The notes under the pieces were generated by a model. The model was not told where the DNA came from. It was given only the letters and a program-made list of their open reading frames with translations, and did not search any database. Of a DNA stretch of 49,349 nucleotides, positions 16,803 to 24,186 are shown one piece after another (the first letter of the stretch is position 1; every line of letters begins with the position of its first letter). Position numbers and translations under genes: made by a program. Origin of the DNA: Halorussus ruber (GTDB lineage Archaea; Halobacteriota; Halobacteria; Halobacteriales; Haladaptataceae); NCBI RefSeq assembly GCF_004765785.1, contig NZ_ML219768.1, forward strand, positions 293,226 through 342,574. The letters run 5' to 3'.

Positions 16803-17513
16803 TCAGAGCTTGTCGGTCATGCTCAATAGAGCCAAGGCGGCAACGGAGACGGTGACGACGATAAAGGAGACCTTTGGGATAAATTCCAAAAGTGGAGACG
16901 CGACCCCGAGTACGAGCATCACGACCCCGTAAATGGCCAACCACGTCGTGAGAGTTATCAGAAATGCATTAGTGGTAAGTTTGTCGTCGTTCTCGTTTAT
17001 CCAGTCGGCGTAGTAGCGAACCAGTTTCTCGTGATATTCCGGTTCATGGTATTTGCGGTTCTGAATGTCTTCTATGAGTCCAGAGCCGATACCGAGTTGC
17101 ATGGTGGAAGCGGTGTACGTCAAGCCAGCGCAAACTGTCGAGAGTAGTAACGAGAGTCCCCCGTACTTCGTGTAGAGATTGAGGAACTTCGAAGTATACT
17201 GTAATCCATCAGTTCCAGTGGTTCCTGCTGTACCAAAGTCGGTGACTACTGAGAAACCGGTGAGAAGTAATCCAATAATTACGAAATTGAATCGAAGAAT
17301 CCGCATCGATTTCCTATCGATTGCTCGAATCCAGCGAACTTGCTGGTCGAGTGTTCGTTGTGCCCGATTCTGAATCGTACAGAGTCGATTGACCTTCACG
17401 TCATCATCCGAGCTATTCTCGACCTGTCGTCGAGCAAGTTGACCATAGGGACTGTCCTGTGAGGACGATTGTCGAGAGAATTGTTCTTCGCTGGACGACC
17501 CATCAGCACCCAT
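16803..17513 (-). CDS. Four-helix membrane protein, family member A
   Basis: Function unknown. The 236-residue protein has a polar Ser/Gln-rich N-terminus (~1-60), two membrane helices (~72-95 and ~115-140), a soluble segment of ~50 residues and two more helices (~172-230). It is related to the proteins encoded at 25976-26500 and 26952-27599: the pre-helix motif IRAIDRKSMRILRF matches LADIDEKAMRTVRT and [13 protein letters not shown], and the soluble segment has RYYADWINENDDKL matching EVYGYWIQENGNDI. The layout recalls membrane effectors such as SLATT-type proteins, but this is inference. The TAGTC-N6-GACTA palindrome lies seven bases before the ATG. Base composition is lower in GC than its neighbours, consistent with accessory origin. 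Confidence 0.75.
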   Translation of the reverse strand: MGADGSSSEEQFSRQSSSQDSPYGQLARRQVENSSDDDVKVNRLCTIQNRAQRTLDQQVRWIRAIDRKSMRILRFNFVIIGLLLTGFSVVTDFGTAGTTGTDGLQYTSKFLNLYTKYGGLSLLLSTVCAGLTYTASTMQLGIGSGLIEDIQNRKYHEPEYHEKLVRYYADWINENDDKLTTNAFLITLTTWLAIYGVVMLVLGVASPLLEFIPKVSFIVVTVSVAALALLSMTDKL

Positions 17514-17520
17514 GACTTTA

Positions 17521-17536
17521 TAGTGTATATTGACTA
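17521..17536 (-). promoter_or_regulatory. Candidate operator TAGTC-N6-GACTA before member A
   Basis: On the gene strand TAGTCAATATACACTA: left arm TAGTC, AT-rich N6, right arm CACTA (one mismatch to a perfect palindrome). It ends seven bases before the ATG at 17513. The same motif precedes the two related genes at 25976 and 27599. Confidence 0.6.
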
Positions 17537-17577
17537 TAGAAATATCCTTCTGATTCGGTGAGAATCAGCGAGAATTT

Positions 17578-18816
17578 TCATCCAGTCCGCGCCAATCGAA
17601 CCACGATACCCGCGCTGACGAACAGGCAGGCCAACAGGCCCGCGAACGCCGCGGCGTAGGAGACTCGGCCCGCGACGAAGCCGACGTAACTCGGGCCGAG
17701 GCTCCCGAGACCGATGTAGACGGTCCGGGTCGCGCCGAGGTCCCCGCCCATGCTTCCGTCCGGGAAGGTATCCATCAACAGCGCCTGCATCACCGGCGGG
17801 TAGGCCATCAGACCCCCGGCGAAGGCGACGACTGCGAGGGCGACGAGGAGGGTGCCGGAGGCCGCGAGGAGACCCGCGAGCGCCGCGGCGGCGACGACCA
17901 GCGCGCCAGCGGCCACGACGGCGCGGGGGAGCCGGTCACCCAGCGACCCCGCGAGGGGCTTGACCGCCGCGCCGACCAGAAACAGCGCCGCGAACCCGCC
18001 GCTGGCGAGTCCGGCCGGAAACCCCTTCGAGACCCGGAGGAAGGTGGGCAGGAACCCGGCGGCGCTCTGCCACGTGAAGGCGTACAGCGCGTAGGCCAGC
18101 AGGAGCCACCGGAGTCTCGGGTTCTTCCAGAGCCGCCGCGCAGTCTGGCGGGCGTCGGCGAGTCCGGCGACGACGGCCTCGTGAGAGACGTTCGGCCGGT
18201 CGTACTCCTCGCGGCCCCAGACGTGGAGCGCCAGCGCGACACCTGCGAGGACTGCGAGAACGGGCGCGTAGGCCGACCGCCAGCCAGCGACCGCCAGCGC
18301 CGCGACTGCGAGTCCGGCCGCCGCCGCGCCGCCCACGTCACCCGAGGCGGTGTGGAGGCCGAACGCCTGCCCGCGGCGCTCGACGAACAGGTCAGAGACG
18401 AGCGCCCGCGCCGGGGTCGGGTAGAGACCCGCGCCGGTGCCGACGATAGCCGCGCCGACGAGAAAGAGGAGGTAGTCGGGCGCACTTGCGAGGACGGCGA
18501 ACCCCGCAATCACGAGCGAGAGTCCGGCCACGAGGAGGGATTTGCGGGTGAGATTATCTGAGAGCCGACCGCTCGGGTACTGACAGAGCGCGTACAGCCC
18601 CCAGAGAAGGGTAAACGCGAGTCCAGACTGGAACTCGGTGATGGCGAGGTCGTCCATCACCGCCGGGAGCATCGGCGAGAGGACGAGTCGGCCCGCCTGA
18701 ATCGCCGCCCACCCGAGCGAGACCGCGAGCAGGAGGCGGCCGGAGTAGCCGGTCAGCAGGCGCTCGCTCGACTCGTCGGAGTCTGGTTCGGACTCCTCGG
18801 CGCGGCCGTGGGACAC
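17578..18816 (-). CDS. MFS transporter
   Basis: A 412-residue major facilitator superfamily protein with about twelve membrane helices. The loop between helices 2 and 3 has the MFS motif A form YPSGRLSDNLTRKS, and the second half has a related PLAGSLGDRLPRAVV. The N-terminal ~25 residues are acidic and hydrophilic (MSHGRAEESEPDSDESSER). The overall sequence resembles the sugar-phosphate/nitrate/multidrug branch, but substrate cannot be assigned. Helix segments are very Ala/Gly/Val-rich and GC-rich, unlike the neighbouring member A gene, so this looks like core sequence. It has no close co-directional partner. Confidence 0.88.
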   Translation of the reverse strand: MSHGRAEESEPDSDESSERLLTGYSGRLLLAVSLGWAAIQAGRLVLSPMLPAVMDDLAITEFQSGLAFTLLWGLYALCQYPSGRLSDNLTRKSLLVAGLSLVIAGFAVLASAPDYLLFLVGAAIVGTGAGLYPTPARALVSDLFVERRGQAFGLHTASGDVGGAAAAGLAVAALAVAGWRSAYAPVLAVLAGVALALHVWGREEYDRPNVSHEAVVAGLADARQTARRLWKNPRLRWLLLAYALYAFTWQSAAGFLPTFLRVSKGFPAGLASGGFAALFLVGAAVKPLAGSLGDRLPRAVVAAGALVVAAAALAGLLAASGTLLVALAVVAFAGGLMAYPPVMQALLMDTFPDGSMGGDLGATRTVYIGLGSLGPSYVGFVAGRVSYAAAFAGLLACLFVSAGIVVRLARTG

Positions 18817-18929
18817 ATCGGAGCGAGGAGGCGGAGGTATTTGAGTGCGGGCTTTGCGGCAGGGGGCGTGGGACTCCGGAGGTTCGGTGTTCGACTACGG
18901 CGGCTTACATGACTATACAAGTCTTTAGA

Positions 18930-19256
18930 AATTGTGTAGTAGTCTTAAGAGTATAATTTCCTATCCGAAATACGCAAACAGGGAGCAACTCGGACTGAGT
19001 TCACCCACGAGTGCAGTCGTGGGATTCAGGCGGTCACAGACCGCGTTTCCTACGGCTTGGGGGGTGTTCCGAACTCGTGGTGGTTCGGTGCTGGCTGACC
19101 CAGTACGGCCACCGATGGAGACAGCGGGGTTGGTGGCCTTGCCTCCACCTCTGTACTCGAACCAAGAGGCGACATATAGTCAACATTTTGATTATCGTCG
19201 GCTTCATCCCACGGCTGAAGCCGTGGGCTTTCGCCTCGCTACCGCTGTAATACGAA
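18930..19256 (-). mobile_element. Remnant of an IS200/IS605-family element
   Basis: The segment ends with a hairpin CCCACGGCTGAAGCCGTGGG at 19209-19228, of the type found at haloarchaeal IS200/IS605 ends. On the minus strand an open frame finishes AVCDRLNPTTALVGE...LFAYFG and stops at about 18961; this resembles the C-terminal tail of some TnpB proteins, but the RuvC and zinc-finger parts are absent. A second hairpin-like element (CCCACGAGTGCAGTCGTGGG) is at 18995-19014. The whole looks like an internally deleted copy. Exact ends cannot be placed. Confidence 0.45.
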
Positions 19257-19270
19257 AATTAGTACAGACA

Positions 19271-19345
19271 GAAACAGACTGGGCGGAAGCGCCCAAACGC
19301 CTACGAGGAGTCGTCGGGCGCGTCTTCCGCCGACAGGCGCAGGCC
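19271..19345. repeat. Direct repeat copy 1: duplicated 3' end of a small membrane-protein gene
   Basis: Positions 19301-19345 are identical over 45 bases to 20270-20314, and similarity extends imperfectly left to 19271. On the minus strand this copy encodes SGLRLSAEDAPDDSS followed by a stop, i.e. the C-terminus of the gene at 20270-20425 without its body. A hairpin GGGCG-GAAG-CGCCC at 19281-19294 lies just after the stop (minus-strand sense). Confidence 0.8.
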
Positions 19346-19407
19346 GGAATTACCCACACCGACGAAAGGTATAACTGTCGTCTGTCGCAATATTGAACTG
19401 AACGAAG

Positions 19408-19527
19408 ATGGCGTTGGACCACATTCCGACAGTCGAGGACCTCGCGGAGACGACGGGTCAGACGAAGGAGCAACTTCGGAAGGACCGAGAGGCCGCCGCC
19501 GAGAGAAGCACCGAGAGCGACGAGTAG
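19408..19527 (+). CDS. Small acidic helical protein (39 residues)
   Basis: No family recognised. The product begins MALDHIPTVEDLAETTG and continues as a charged helix rich in Glu, Arg and Lys. PTVEDLAETTGQTKEQLRKD could form a short helix-turn-helix-like or dimerisation motif, but it is too short to call. It starts about 35 bases after a TATA-like GGTATAACT (19368-19376) and ends 13 bases before the HEPN-like gene, so the two are probably co-transcribed. A small protein directly upstream of a HEPN-type protein could be its antitoxin or regulator; that is inference from position only. Confidence 0.5.
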   Translation: MALDHIPTVEDLAETTGQTKEQLRKDREAAAERSTESDE

Positions 19528-19540
19528 GAAGCCCGCTTCC

Positions 19541-20203
19541 ATGGAATCCACCGGTTCGACGAACACGATTGACCAGTTACTGCGAGAGCAAAGCGGTCCC
19601 GGGCATCCAGTAACGGACCGTGACATCAAACGCGCTCGCTCGTCGGCGTACCTCGTTCACGGCAATTTCGACGCTCTCGCGCGGGCATGTGACGATATCA
19701 CTACGACTGGCCTCGTGAAAGTCGAGGGGAGTGCAGACGAGTCGGACGTTGCGAACGAGGTGTTTCGACTCGTTCACAACTACGTCTCGTCGCTGTATTC
19801 GTACAACGAACAGATACGGGATATCCTGACGAAGCGACTCGACCGAGAGATTACGAAGCACTCGTTTCTTCCAAACCGAAACGATGCCGGTGCGCCGGAG
19901 TATACCCGACGCCTCGCGTTTCTCTGGGGACTTCGGAACGACTTCCAGCACGGGGATTACTGGTGTCTCTCGGTCAAACTCGAAACGTCACGAGAGACGT
20001 TCGACTATTACCATCTCTACTTCGAGAAACAGGATTTCGAGGCGACTCCCGAAGGAAGTCTCGATGAATCGGGAGACTATCTGGCGCACGCTCCCGACAA
20101 CGACCAGCGGTATCCGCTACCGTACATCGGCGATTTTCATCGGAATCTGTTCACGGAATTCGAGCAACACTTTGAATCGTGGTGCAACCGGAATCAAGAG
20201 TGA
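19541..20203 (+). CDS. HEPN-like protein with R-x4-H motif
   Basis: I do not recognise a named family. The 220-residue mainly helical protein carries LRNDFQHGDYW (R132, N133, H137), matching the R-x4-6-H signature of catalytically active HEPN domains, in which the Arg and His cut RNA. The preceding helices (AFLWG, RLVHNYVSSLYSYNEQIRDIL) fit a HEPN bundle. HEPN proteins are common as toxins and in defence systems. The gene follows a 39-residue ORF after 13 bases and both lie inside a ~925-base segment bracketed by direct repeats, which suggests a cassette acquired as a unit. Its GC content is lower than the neighbouring serA gene. The C-terminal part (~150-220) is of unknown type. Confidence 0.65.
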   Translation: MESTGSTNTIDQLLREQSGPGHPVTDRDIKRARSSAYLVHGNFDALARACDDITTTGLVKVEGSADESDVANEVFRLVHNYVSSLYSYNEQIRDILTKRLDREITKHSFLPNRNDAGAPEYTRRLAFLWGLRNDFQHGDYWCLSVKLETSRETFDYYHLYFEKQDFEATPEGSLDESGDYLAHAPDNDQRYPLPYIGDFHRNLFTEFEQHFESWCNRNQE

Positions 20204-20239
20204 AAAGCGAGTTGCGTTACACGGTCGTAAGCACCGATA

Positions 20240-20314
20240 GAAACCGACCGGGCGGAAGTGCCGGGACCCCTACGAGGAGTCGTCGGGCGCGTCTTCCGCC
20301 GACAGGCGCAGGCC
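20240..20314. repeat. Direct repeat copy 2: 3' end of the small membrane-protein gene
   Basis: The right-hand copy of the repeat at 19271-19345, 969 bases away. It contains the true C-terminal codons and stop of the minus-strand gene at 20270-20425. The 45-base core 20270-20314 is identical between copies. Confidence 0.8.
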
Positions 20315-20425
20315 CGAAGGCCCGACCTTCAGGTCAACGCGGTCCCAACGCTTCGGCACGAACCGAAGGCTGAGAACTCCGACAGTTATCAGCGAAACCA
20401 GAACAAGTAGAGTTTCCCAGAACAT
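20270..20425 (-). CDS. Small single-helix membrane protein (51 residues)
   Basis: Function unknown. The product has one membrane helix (MFWETLLVLVSLITVGVLSL), a basic stop-transfer segment (RFVPKRWDR) and a ~25-residue tail ending LRLSAEDAPDDSS. I chose the ATG at 20425; a longer frame to 20482 would run through a conserved hairpin. That hairpin (20437-20458) lies 11 bases upstream of the ATG, and a TATA-like CTTAAATTG (gene-strand sense) at about 20483-20491 would start the transcript close to the hairpin. Fragments of relatives lie on both sides: a 3' fragment at 19301-19345 and a 5' fragment with its own hairpin at 20572-20628. So the gene has been duplicated and broken repeatedly. Confidence 0.6.
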   Translation of the reverse strand: MFWETLLVLVSLITVGVLSLRFVPKRWDRVDLKVGPSGLRLSAEDAPDDSS

Positions 20426-20436
20426 GTGTGTCTCAC

Positions 20437-20458
20437 GCGCGATGCTGCAACATCGCGC
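20437..20458 (-). promoter_or_regulatory. Hairpin in the 5' leader of the small membrane-protein gene
   Basis: GCGCGATG-CTGCAA-CATCGCGC forms a perfect 8-bp stem with a six-base loop. A second copy at 20607-20628 has the same loop and one compensated base pair, suggesting the structure is maintained. Confidence 0.55.
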
Positions 20459-20571
20459 AAAACATGGTTTGAAGACCGACAATTTAAGTGTTCAACATCT
20501 GCTTTCGTGTTATCGAACCCGTACTTTTATTGCGCAAGTCTGCATACTTAGGGGTGAAGGCTGGAACTCCA

Positions 20572-20628
20572 GTCAGCGAACCAGAACGTTTCCCAGAATA
20601 CTGGTGGCGCGGTGCTGCAACACCGCGC
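20572..20628 (-). pseudogene. 5' fragment of a second small membrane-protein gene with its hairpin
   Basis: CAGCGAACCAGAACGTTTCC and the following bases repeat the start region of the gene at 20425 (CAGCGAAACCAGAACA...GTTTCCCAGAACATG), but the ATG is lost (ATACTG in its place) and the frame stops at once. Hairpin GCGCGGTG-CTGCAA-CACCGCGC at 20607-20628 is the homologue of the one at 20437-20458. Confidence 0.55.
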
Positions 20629-20719
20629 ACGGTTTCTATCGGCCGATGATTCGTTAGTTAGCTCTGTATCTACTCGCTCGCAGTTGCATGCGGTGTCAGA
20701 AGACAGAGAGACCCGTGAC

Positions 20720-22306
20720 CTACTCCGTCCCGTTCAGTTCGATGTAGCGCGCTTCGATAATCCTATCGTCGTTCTCCAGCGCCTCCTTGGCTTCGTCGGG
20801 GACCTGCGCGTCGAGGGTGTAGACCGTCAGCGCCTCGCCGCCGATGGCCTCGCGGGCGTTGAACATCCCCGCGATGTTGACCTCGTGGTCGCCCAGCACG
20901 GTGCCGATGAACCCGATGACGCCCGGCGCGTCCTCGTTGCGGGCGACCAGCATGTGGCCGTGCGGGATGGCGTCGATGCGGTAGTCGTCCACGCGGACGA
21001 TGCGCGGGTCGTCGCCAGCGAACAGCGTCCCCTCGACGCTGATGGACTCGTCCTCACCCGAGACGGTCACACGAACGAGGCTCTGGAAGTCCTCGGTCTG
21101 GCGAGTCTTGGACTCGGTGACCTCGACCCCGCGCTCCTCGGCGATTTGGGGCGCGTTGACCGCGTTGACCTGCCATTCGAGGGGCTGGAACACGCCCTTC
21201 TGAGCGCTGGCGGTGACGAGTTCCACGTCCTCGTCGGCGATGTCGCCCTCGTAGTGGACCTCGATAGAGGAGATGCGCTCGTCCAGCAGTTGGGTCGCAA
21301 TCTTGCCCGCGGTCTCGGCCAGTCCGATGTAGGGTTCGACGCGGGGGAAGGCGCTCTCGTCGATGGAGGGCGCGTTCAGGGCGTTGACGACCGGCTCCTC
21401 GTTGAACGCCGCGACGACCTGATCCGCGGTGCTGGTGGCGACGTTCTCCTGTGCGGCCTCGGTACTCGCGCCGAGGTGGGGCGTGACGACCACGTCCTCC
21501 ACGTCGAGCAGGGGGTTGTCCGGCGAGACGGGTTCGTCGGCGAACACGTCCACCGCGGCACCCGAGAGGACGCCGTCTTCGACTGCCTCGGCGAGAGCCT
21601 CCTCGTCCACGACGCCGCCGCGAGCGCAGTTGACCAGATAGCCGCCTTCGAGTTGGGCTAGCTCCTCGTCGGAGATGAGACCCTCGGTCTCGGGAGTCAG
21701 CGGCGTGTGGACCGTCAGGAAGTCCGCGCGGTCGAGACACTCGTCTAAGTCCACCAGCTCCGCGCCGAGTTGGTTCGCGCGGTCCTCGCTGATGTAGGGG
21801 TCGTAGGCGACCAGTTCCATCCCCAGCGAGTTGAGTTTCTTGGCGACCTCTTGGCCGACCCGACCGAGGCCCACGATGCCGAGGGCCTTGCCGTTGAGTT
21901 CGGTGCCGAGGTAGTCGCCCTTGGCCCACTCGCCGTCGCTGAGTCTGGCGTGAGCCTGCGGGATGGACCGCGCGGTGGCGAACGCCATGGCGACGGTGTG
22001 TTCGGCGGCGGCCCGGACGTTGCCCTCCGGCGCGTTGGCGACGATGACGCCGTGTTCGGTGGCCGATTCGATGTCGATGTTGTCTACTCCGATACCCGCT
22101 CGGCCGACGATGACGAGGTCCGATGCGGCCTCGAAGACCTCCTCGTTCACGTCGGTGCCGGAGCGTACGATGAGTCCGTTCGCGTCCGAGACGGCAGACA
22201 GTAGCGCGTCCCCCTCTACCTCGTAGGCAGTTTCGACTTCGTGGCCAGCCTCGCGGAGTCGGTCCAGACCTGCGTCGGCGATGGGGTCCGTTACGAGAAC
22301 CTTCAT
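20720..22306 (-). CDS. serA: D-3-phosphoglycerate dehydrogenase
   Basis: SerA oxidises 3-phosphoglycerate to 3-phosphohydroxypyruvate with NAD, the first step of serine synthesis. The 528-residue, long-form protein has the substrate domain, the NAD-binding Rossmann motif GIVGLGRVG (residues 143-151), the active-site segment VNCARGGVVDEEAL, the catalytic His in VVTPHLGAS, an intervening domain (~320-450) and a C-terminal ACT domain starting about residue 455 (HMLVARNEDAPGVIGFIGTVLG), which usually binds serine for feedback control. The ATG at 22306 gives the canonical MKVLVTDPIADAG; upstream in-frame sequence is not conserved. Confidence 0.95.
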   Translation of the reverse strand: MKVLVTDPIADAGLDRLREAGHEVETAYEVEGDALLSAVSDANGLIVRSGTDVNEEVFEAASDLVIVGRAGIGVDNIDIESATEHGVIVANAPEGNVRAAAEHTVAMAFATARSIPQAHARLSDGEWAKGDYLGTELNGKALGIVGLGRVGQEVAKKLNSLGMELVAYDPYISEDRANQLGAELVDLDECLDRADFLTVHTPLTPETEGLISDEELAQLEGGYLVNCARGGVVDEEALAEAVEDGVLSGAAVDVFADEPVSPDNPLLDVEDVVVTPHLGASTEAAQENVATSTADQVVAAFNEEPVVNALNAPSIDESAFPRVEPYIGLAETAGKIATQLLDERISSIEVHYEGDIADEDVELVTASAQKGVFQPLEWQVNAVNAPQIAEERGVEVTESKTRQTEDFQSLVRVTVSGEDESISVEGTLFAGDDPRIVRVDDYRIDAIPHGHMLVARNEDAPGVIGFIGTVLGDHEVNIAGMFNAREAIGGEALTVYTLDAQVPDEAKEALENDDRIIEARYIELNGTE

Positions 22307-22551
22307 GATTGTGGAAAGTCGTGCCGCCGGGATAACCCTTTCTCCGCATGTATCTTTTGCCAGCGTTTGAACGAGTGGCAATCGTTCGTTTTTCTCGGGA
22401 GTATTTCGAGCGCGTCAGAAAAAGTTCCCAAAAGTTTAACACGCCATCGTAGCATATCCGTTACTGTCGGCAGACGACGATAGCTCGCTGACTTGAGCCG
22501 ACAACGGCCGATACGGTAATTCCGAAGAAAACGGGAAAGGTGGTTGGCGAG

Positions 22552-22674
22552 CTATCCTACGAGCCACATGCCGAAGCCAGCCCCCATGAGGGACCACCCG
22601 ACTGGCCTTCCACTTCCAAACAGGGTAGCTCCCCCAATAATGAGGGCCGCTGGCACTTCGTTACCGTCTTTCAT
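22552..22674 (-). CDS. Possible small hydrophobic protein (40 residues)
   Basis: The frame encodes MKDGNEVPAALIIGGATLFG, a short polar turn, then WSLMGAGFGMWLVG: two short Gly-rich hydrophobic segments, a pattern seen in small haloarchaeal membrane proteins. No clear TATA-like box is seen at -25 to -30, so expression is uncertain. It lies alone between serA and the PiT genes. It could be a chance frame. Confidence 0.35.
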   Translation of the reverse strand: MKDGNEVPAALIIGGATLFGSGRPVGWSLMGAGFGMWLVG

Positions 22675-22808
22675 TTCTCGGGCAGACGTTTCTTCGCACG
22701 TGACGATGCCCAGCGCCCCGTGCTACGAGCGTTGAAATGTCTTCTCCTGCATAATTTTTGCCTTATAGAACGAATAAGACTATATCGACTCGAAAGCTTC
22801 AATACGTC

Positions 22809-22943
22809 GTGGACAATGATGGATTTGCGAAGGAGACGACTACCGACCAGTCTAACGAGACGAGCGTGCCACCCGAGGTCGAGCGCCGCGAGATGCTGGC
22901 CGAGCGTCGTAGTCGAACCGCTCTACTGAGTACCACAATTTAA
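22809..22943 (+). CDS. Possible small charged protein (44 residues)
   Basis: A GTG-initiated frame encoding a polar, Thr/Glu/Arg-rich peptide (DNDGFAKETTTDQSNE... and VERREMLAERRSR). Its end overlaps the promoter of the first PiT gene. An upstream segment AAGACTATATCGACTC at 22776-22791 matches 13 of 16 bases of the palindrome before the gene at 27599. Evidence is weak; the frame could be spurious. Confidence 0.25.
   Translation: MDNDGFAKETTTDQSNETSVPPEVERREMLAERRSRTALLSTTI
22933..22943 (+). promoter_or_regulatory. Promoter box of PiT transporter 1
   Basis: CCACAATTTAA starts exactly 36 bases before the GTG start at 22969. The same 11 bases start exactly 36 bases before the second PiT gene, so the duplication included the promoter and its spacing has been kept. 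Confidence 0.6.
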
Positions 22944-22968
22944 GCGGTTCTCCGCCGATAGAGAAACC

Positions 22969-24114
22969 GTGACCAGTCTCCTCCTCGTCGTCGGTATCGC
23001 GGTCGCTATCTTCGTCGGCTTCAACATCGGCGGGTCGAACACCGGGGTCGCCTTCGGCCCTGCGGTCGGCAGCGGCACCGTCTCGAAACTCGGCGCGGCC
23101 GGTCTGATGAGCGTCTTCTTCCTCCTCGGTGGCTGGACCCTCGGACGCCGGGTCGTGGACACGCTCGGAAAAGGTCTCGTCGCGGGCGACCCGTTCACGA
23201 TGGAGGTCACTATCTTCGTCCTGCTGTTCATCGGGTTCGCGCTGTTCGTCGGCAACGTCTTCGGCGTGCCCGCCTCGACTTCCATGACCGCGGTCGGGGC
23301 CATCATCGGACTCGGTCTGGCGCTCGGTCGACTCAAGGTCGATGCCGTCGTGGAAATCGTCGGCTGGTGGCTCGTCGCGCCCATCGTCGGCTTCTGGGTC
23401 AGCGCGATGATAGGCCGGTACTGGTACGACGACCTCGCGGAGTACGTCGCCATCGACCAGACCGAAGGCCCCCTGCTCGAATTCGACCGGTCGGGCGCGG
23501 TTCCGCGCCCCGAACTCGGTCCGAACACGACCCAGCGCGAGTTCGGCGGCACCGCACTCGTGGTCGGCATCGGCTGTTACATGGCGTTCTCGGCGGGCAC
23601 GAGCAACGTGGCGAACGCGGTCGCGCCCCTCGTCGGCAACGGCGCGATTTCGATGAATCAGGGGATTCTGCTGGCGGCCGGGGCGACCGCGCTCGGGGCG
23701 TTCACCATCGCGCGCCGGACGCTGGATACGGTGGGCAACGACTTGACCGACCTCCCGCTGGTCGCCGCGCTCGTGGTCGCCAGCGTGAGTTCGACCATCG
23801 TGACCGCGCTCTCCGCGCTCAGCATCCCCGCGAGTTTCGTCGTCATCGCCACGATGAGCGTCGTCGGTCTCGGGTGGGGCCGGGCGACTGTCGCGGAACC
23901 AGTGCCCGACACGCCAGCGGTCCCCGCCTCGAGCGTCGGCGGCGCGGTCGAAGCCGACGACTCGTCGCGCGTGGTCGAACCCGACGGCGCACCCGCCGCC
24001 GCCGAACTCTACCAGCCCGCGACGACCGCGCGGGTCATCCTGCTCCAGAATCTCGTCCCCGGCGTGGCGACCGTGGCGGCGTATCTGGTCTTCCGGTACG
24101 CGCCGATTGTGTAG
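22969..24114 (+). CDS. pitA: PiT-family inorganic phosphate transporter 1
   Basis: PiT proteins move phosphate, usually as a metal-phosphate complex, with a proton or sodium ion. The 381-residue protein has two inverted PiT repeats. The first half has the signature GFNIGGSNTGVAFGPAVGSG and VFGVPASTSMTAVGAI. The second has AFSAGTSNVANAVAPLVGNG and RRTLDTVGNDLTDLPL. About ten membrane helices are expected, with a hydrophilic Ala/Asp-rich loop before the last helix (~310-355). The GTG start is fixed by the promoter box at -36 and by agreement with the paralogue next door. The gene is followed after 72 bases by a close paralogue in the same direction. Confidence 0.92.
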   Translation: MTSLLLVVGIAVAIFVGFNIGGSNTGVAFGPAVGSGTVSKLGAAGLMSVFFLLGGWTLGRRVVDTLGKGLVAGDPFTMEVTIFVLLFIGFALFVGNVFGVPASTSMTAVGAIIGLGLALGRLKVDAVVEIVGWWLVAPIVGFWVSAMIGRYWYDDLAEYVAIDQTEGPLLEFDRSGAVPRPELGPNTTQREFGGTALVVGIGCYMAFSAGTSNVANAVAPLVGNGAISMNQGILLAAGATALGAFTIARRTLDTVGNDLTDLPLVAALVVASVSSTIVTALSALSIPASFVVIATMSVVGLGWGRATVAEPVPDTPAVPASSVGGAVEADDSSRVVEPDGAPAAAELYQPATTARVILLQNLVPGVATVAAYLVFRYAPIV

Positions 24115-24150
24115 TCCCGTCCGACCGGAGGCCGCACGTCGGGCGAACCG

Positions 24151-24161
24151 CCACAATTTAA
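24151..24161 (+). promoter_or_regulatory. Promoter box of PiT transporter 2
   Basis: CCACAATTTAA again, starting 36 bases before the GTG at 24187; followed by AACGCGTTTC where copy 1 has GCGGTTCTCC. Second member of the duplicated promoter pair. Confidence 0.6.
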
Positions 24162-24186
24162 ACGCGTTTCGTGCGATGTATAGACC

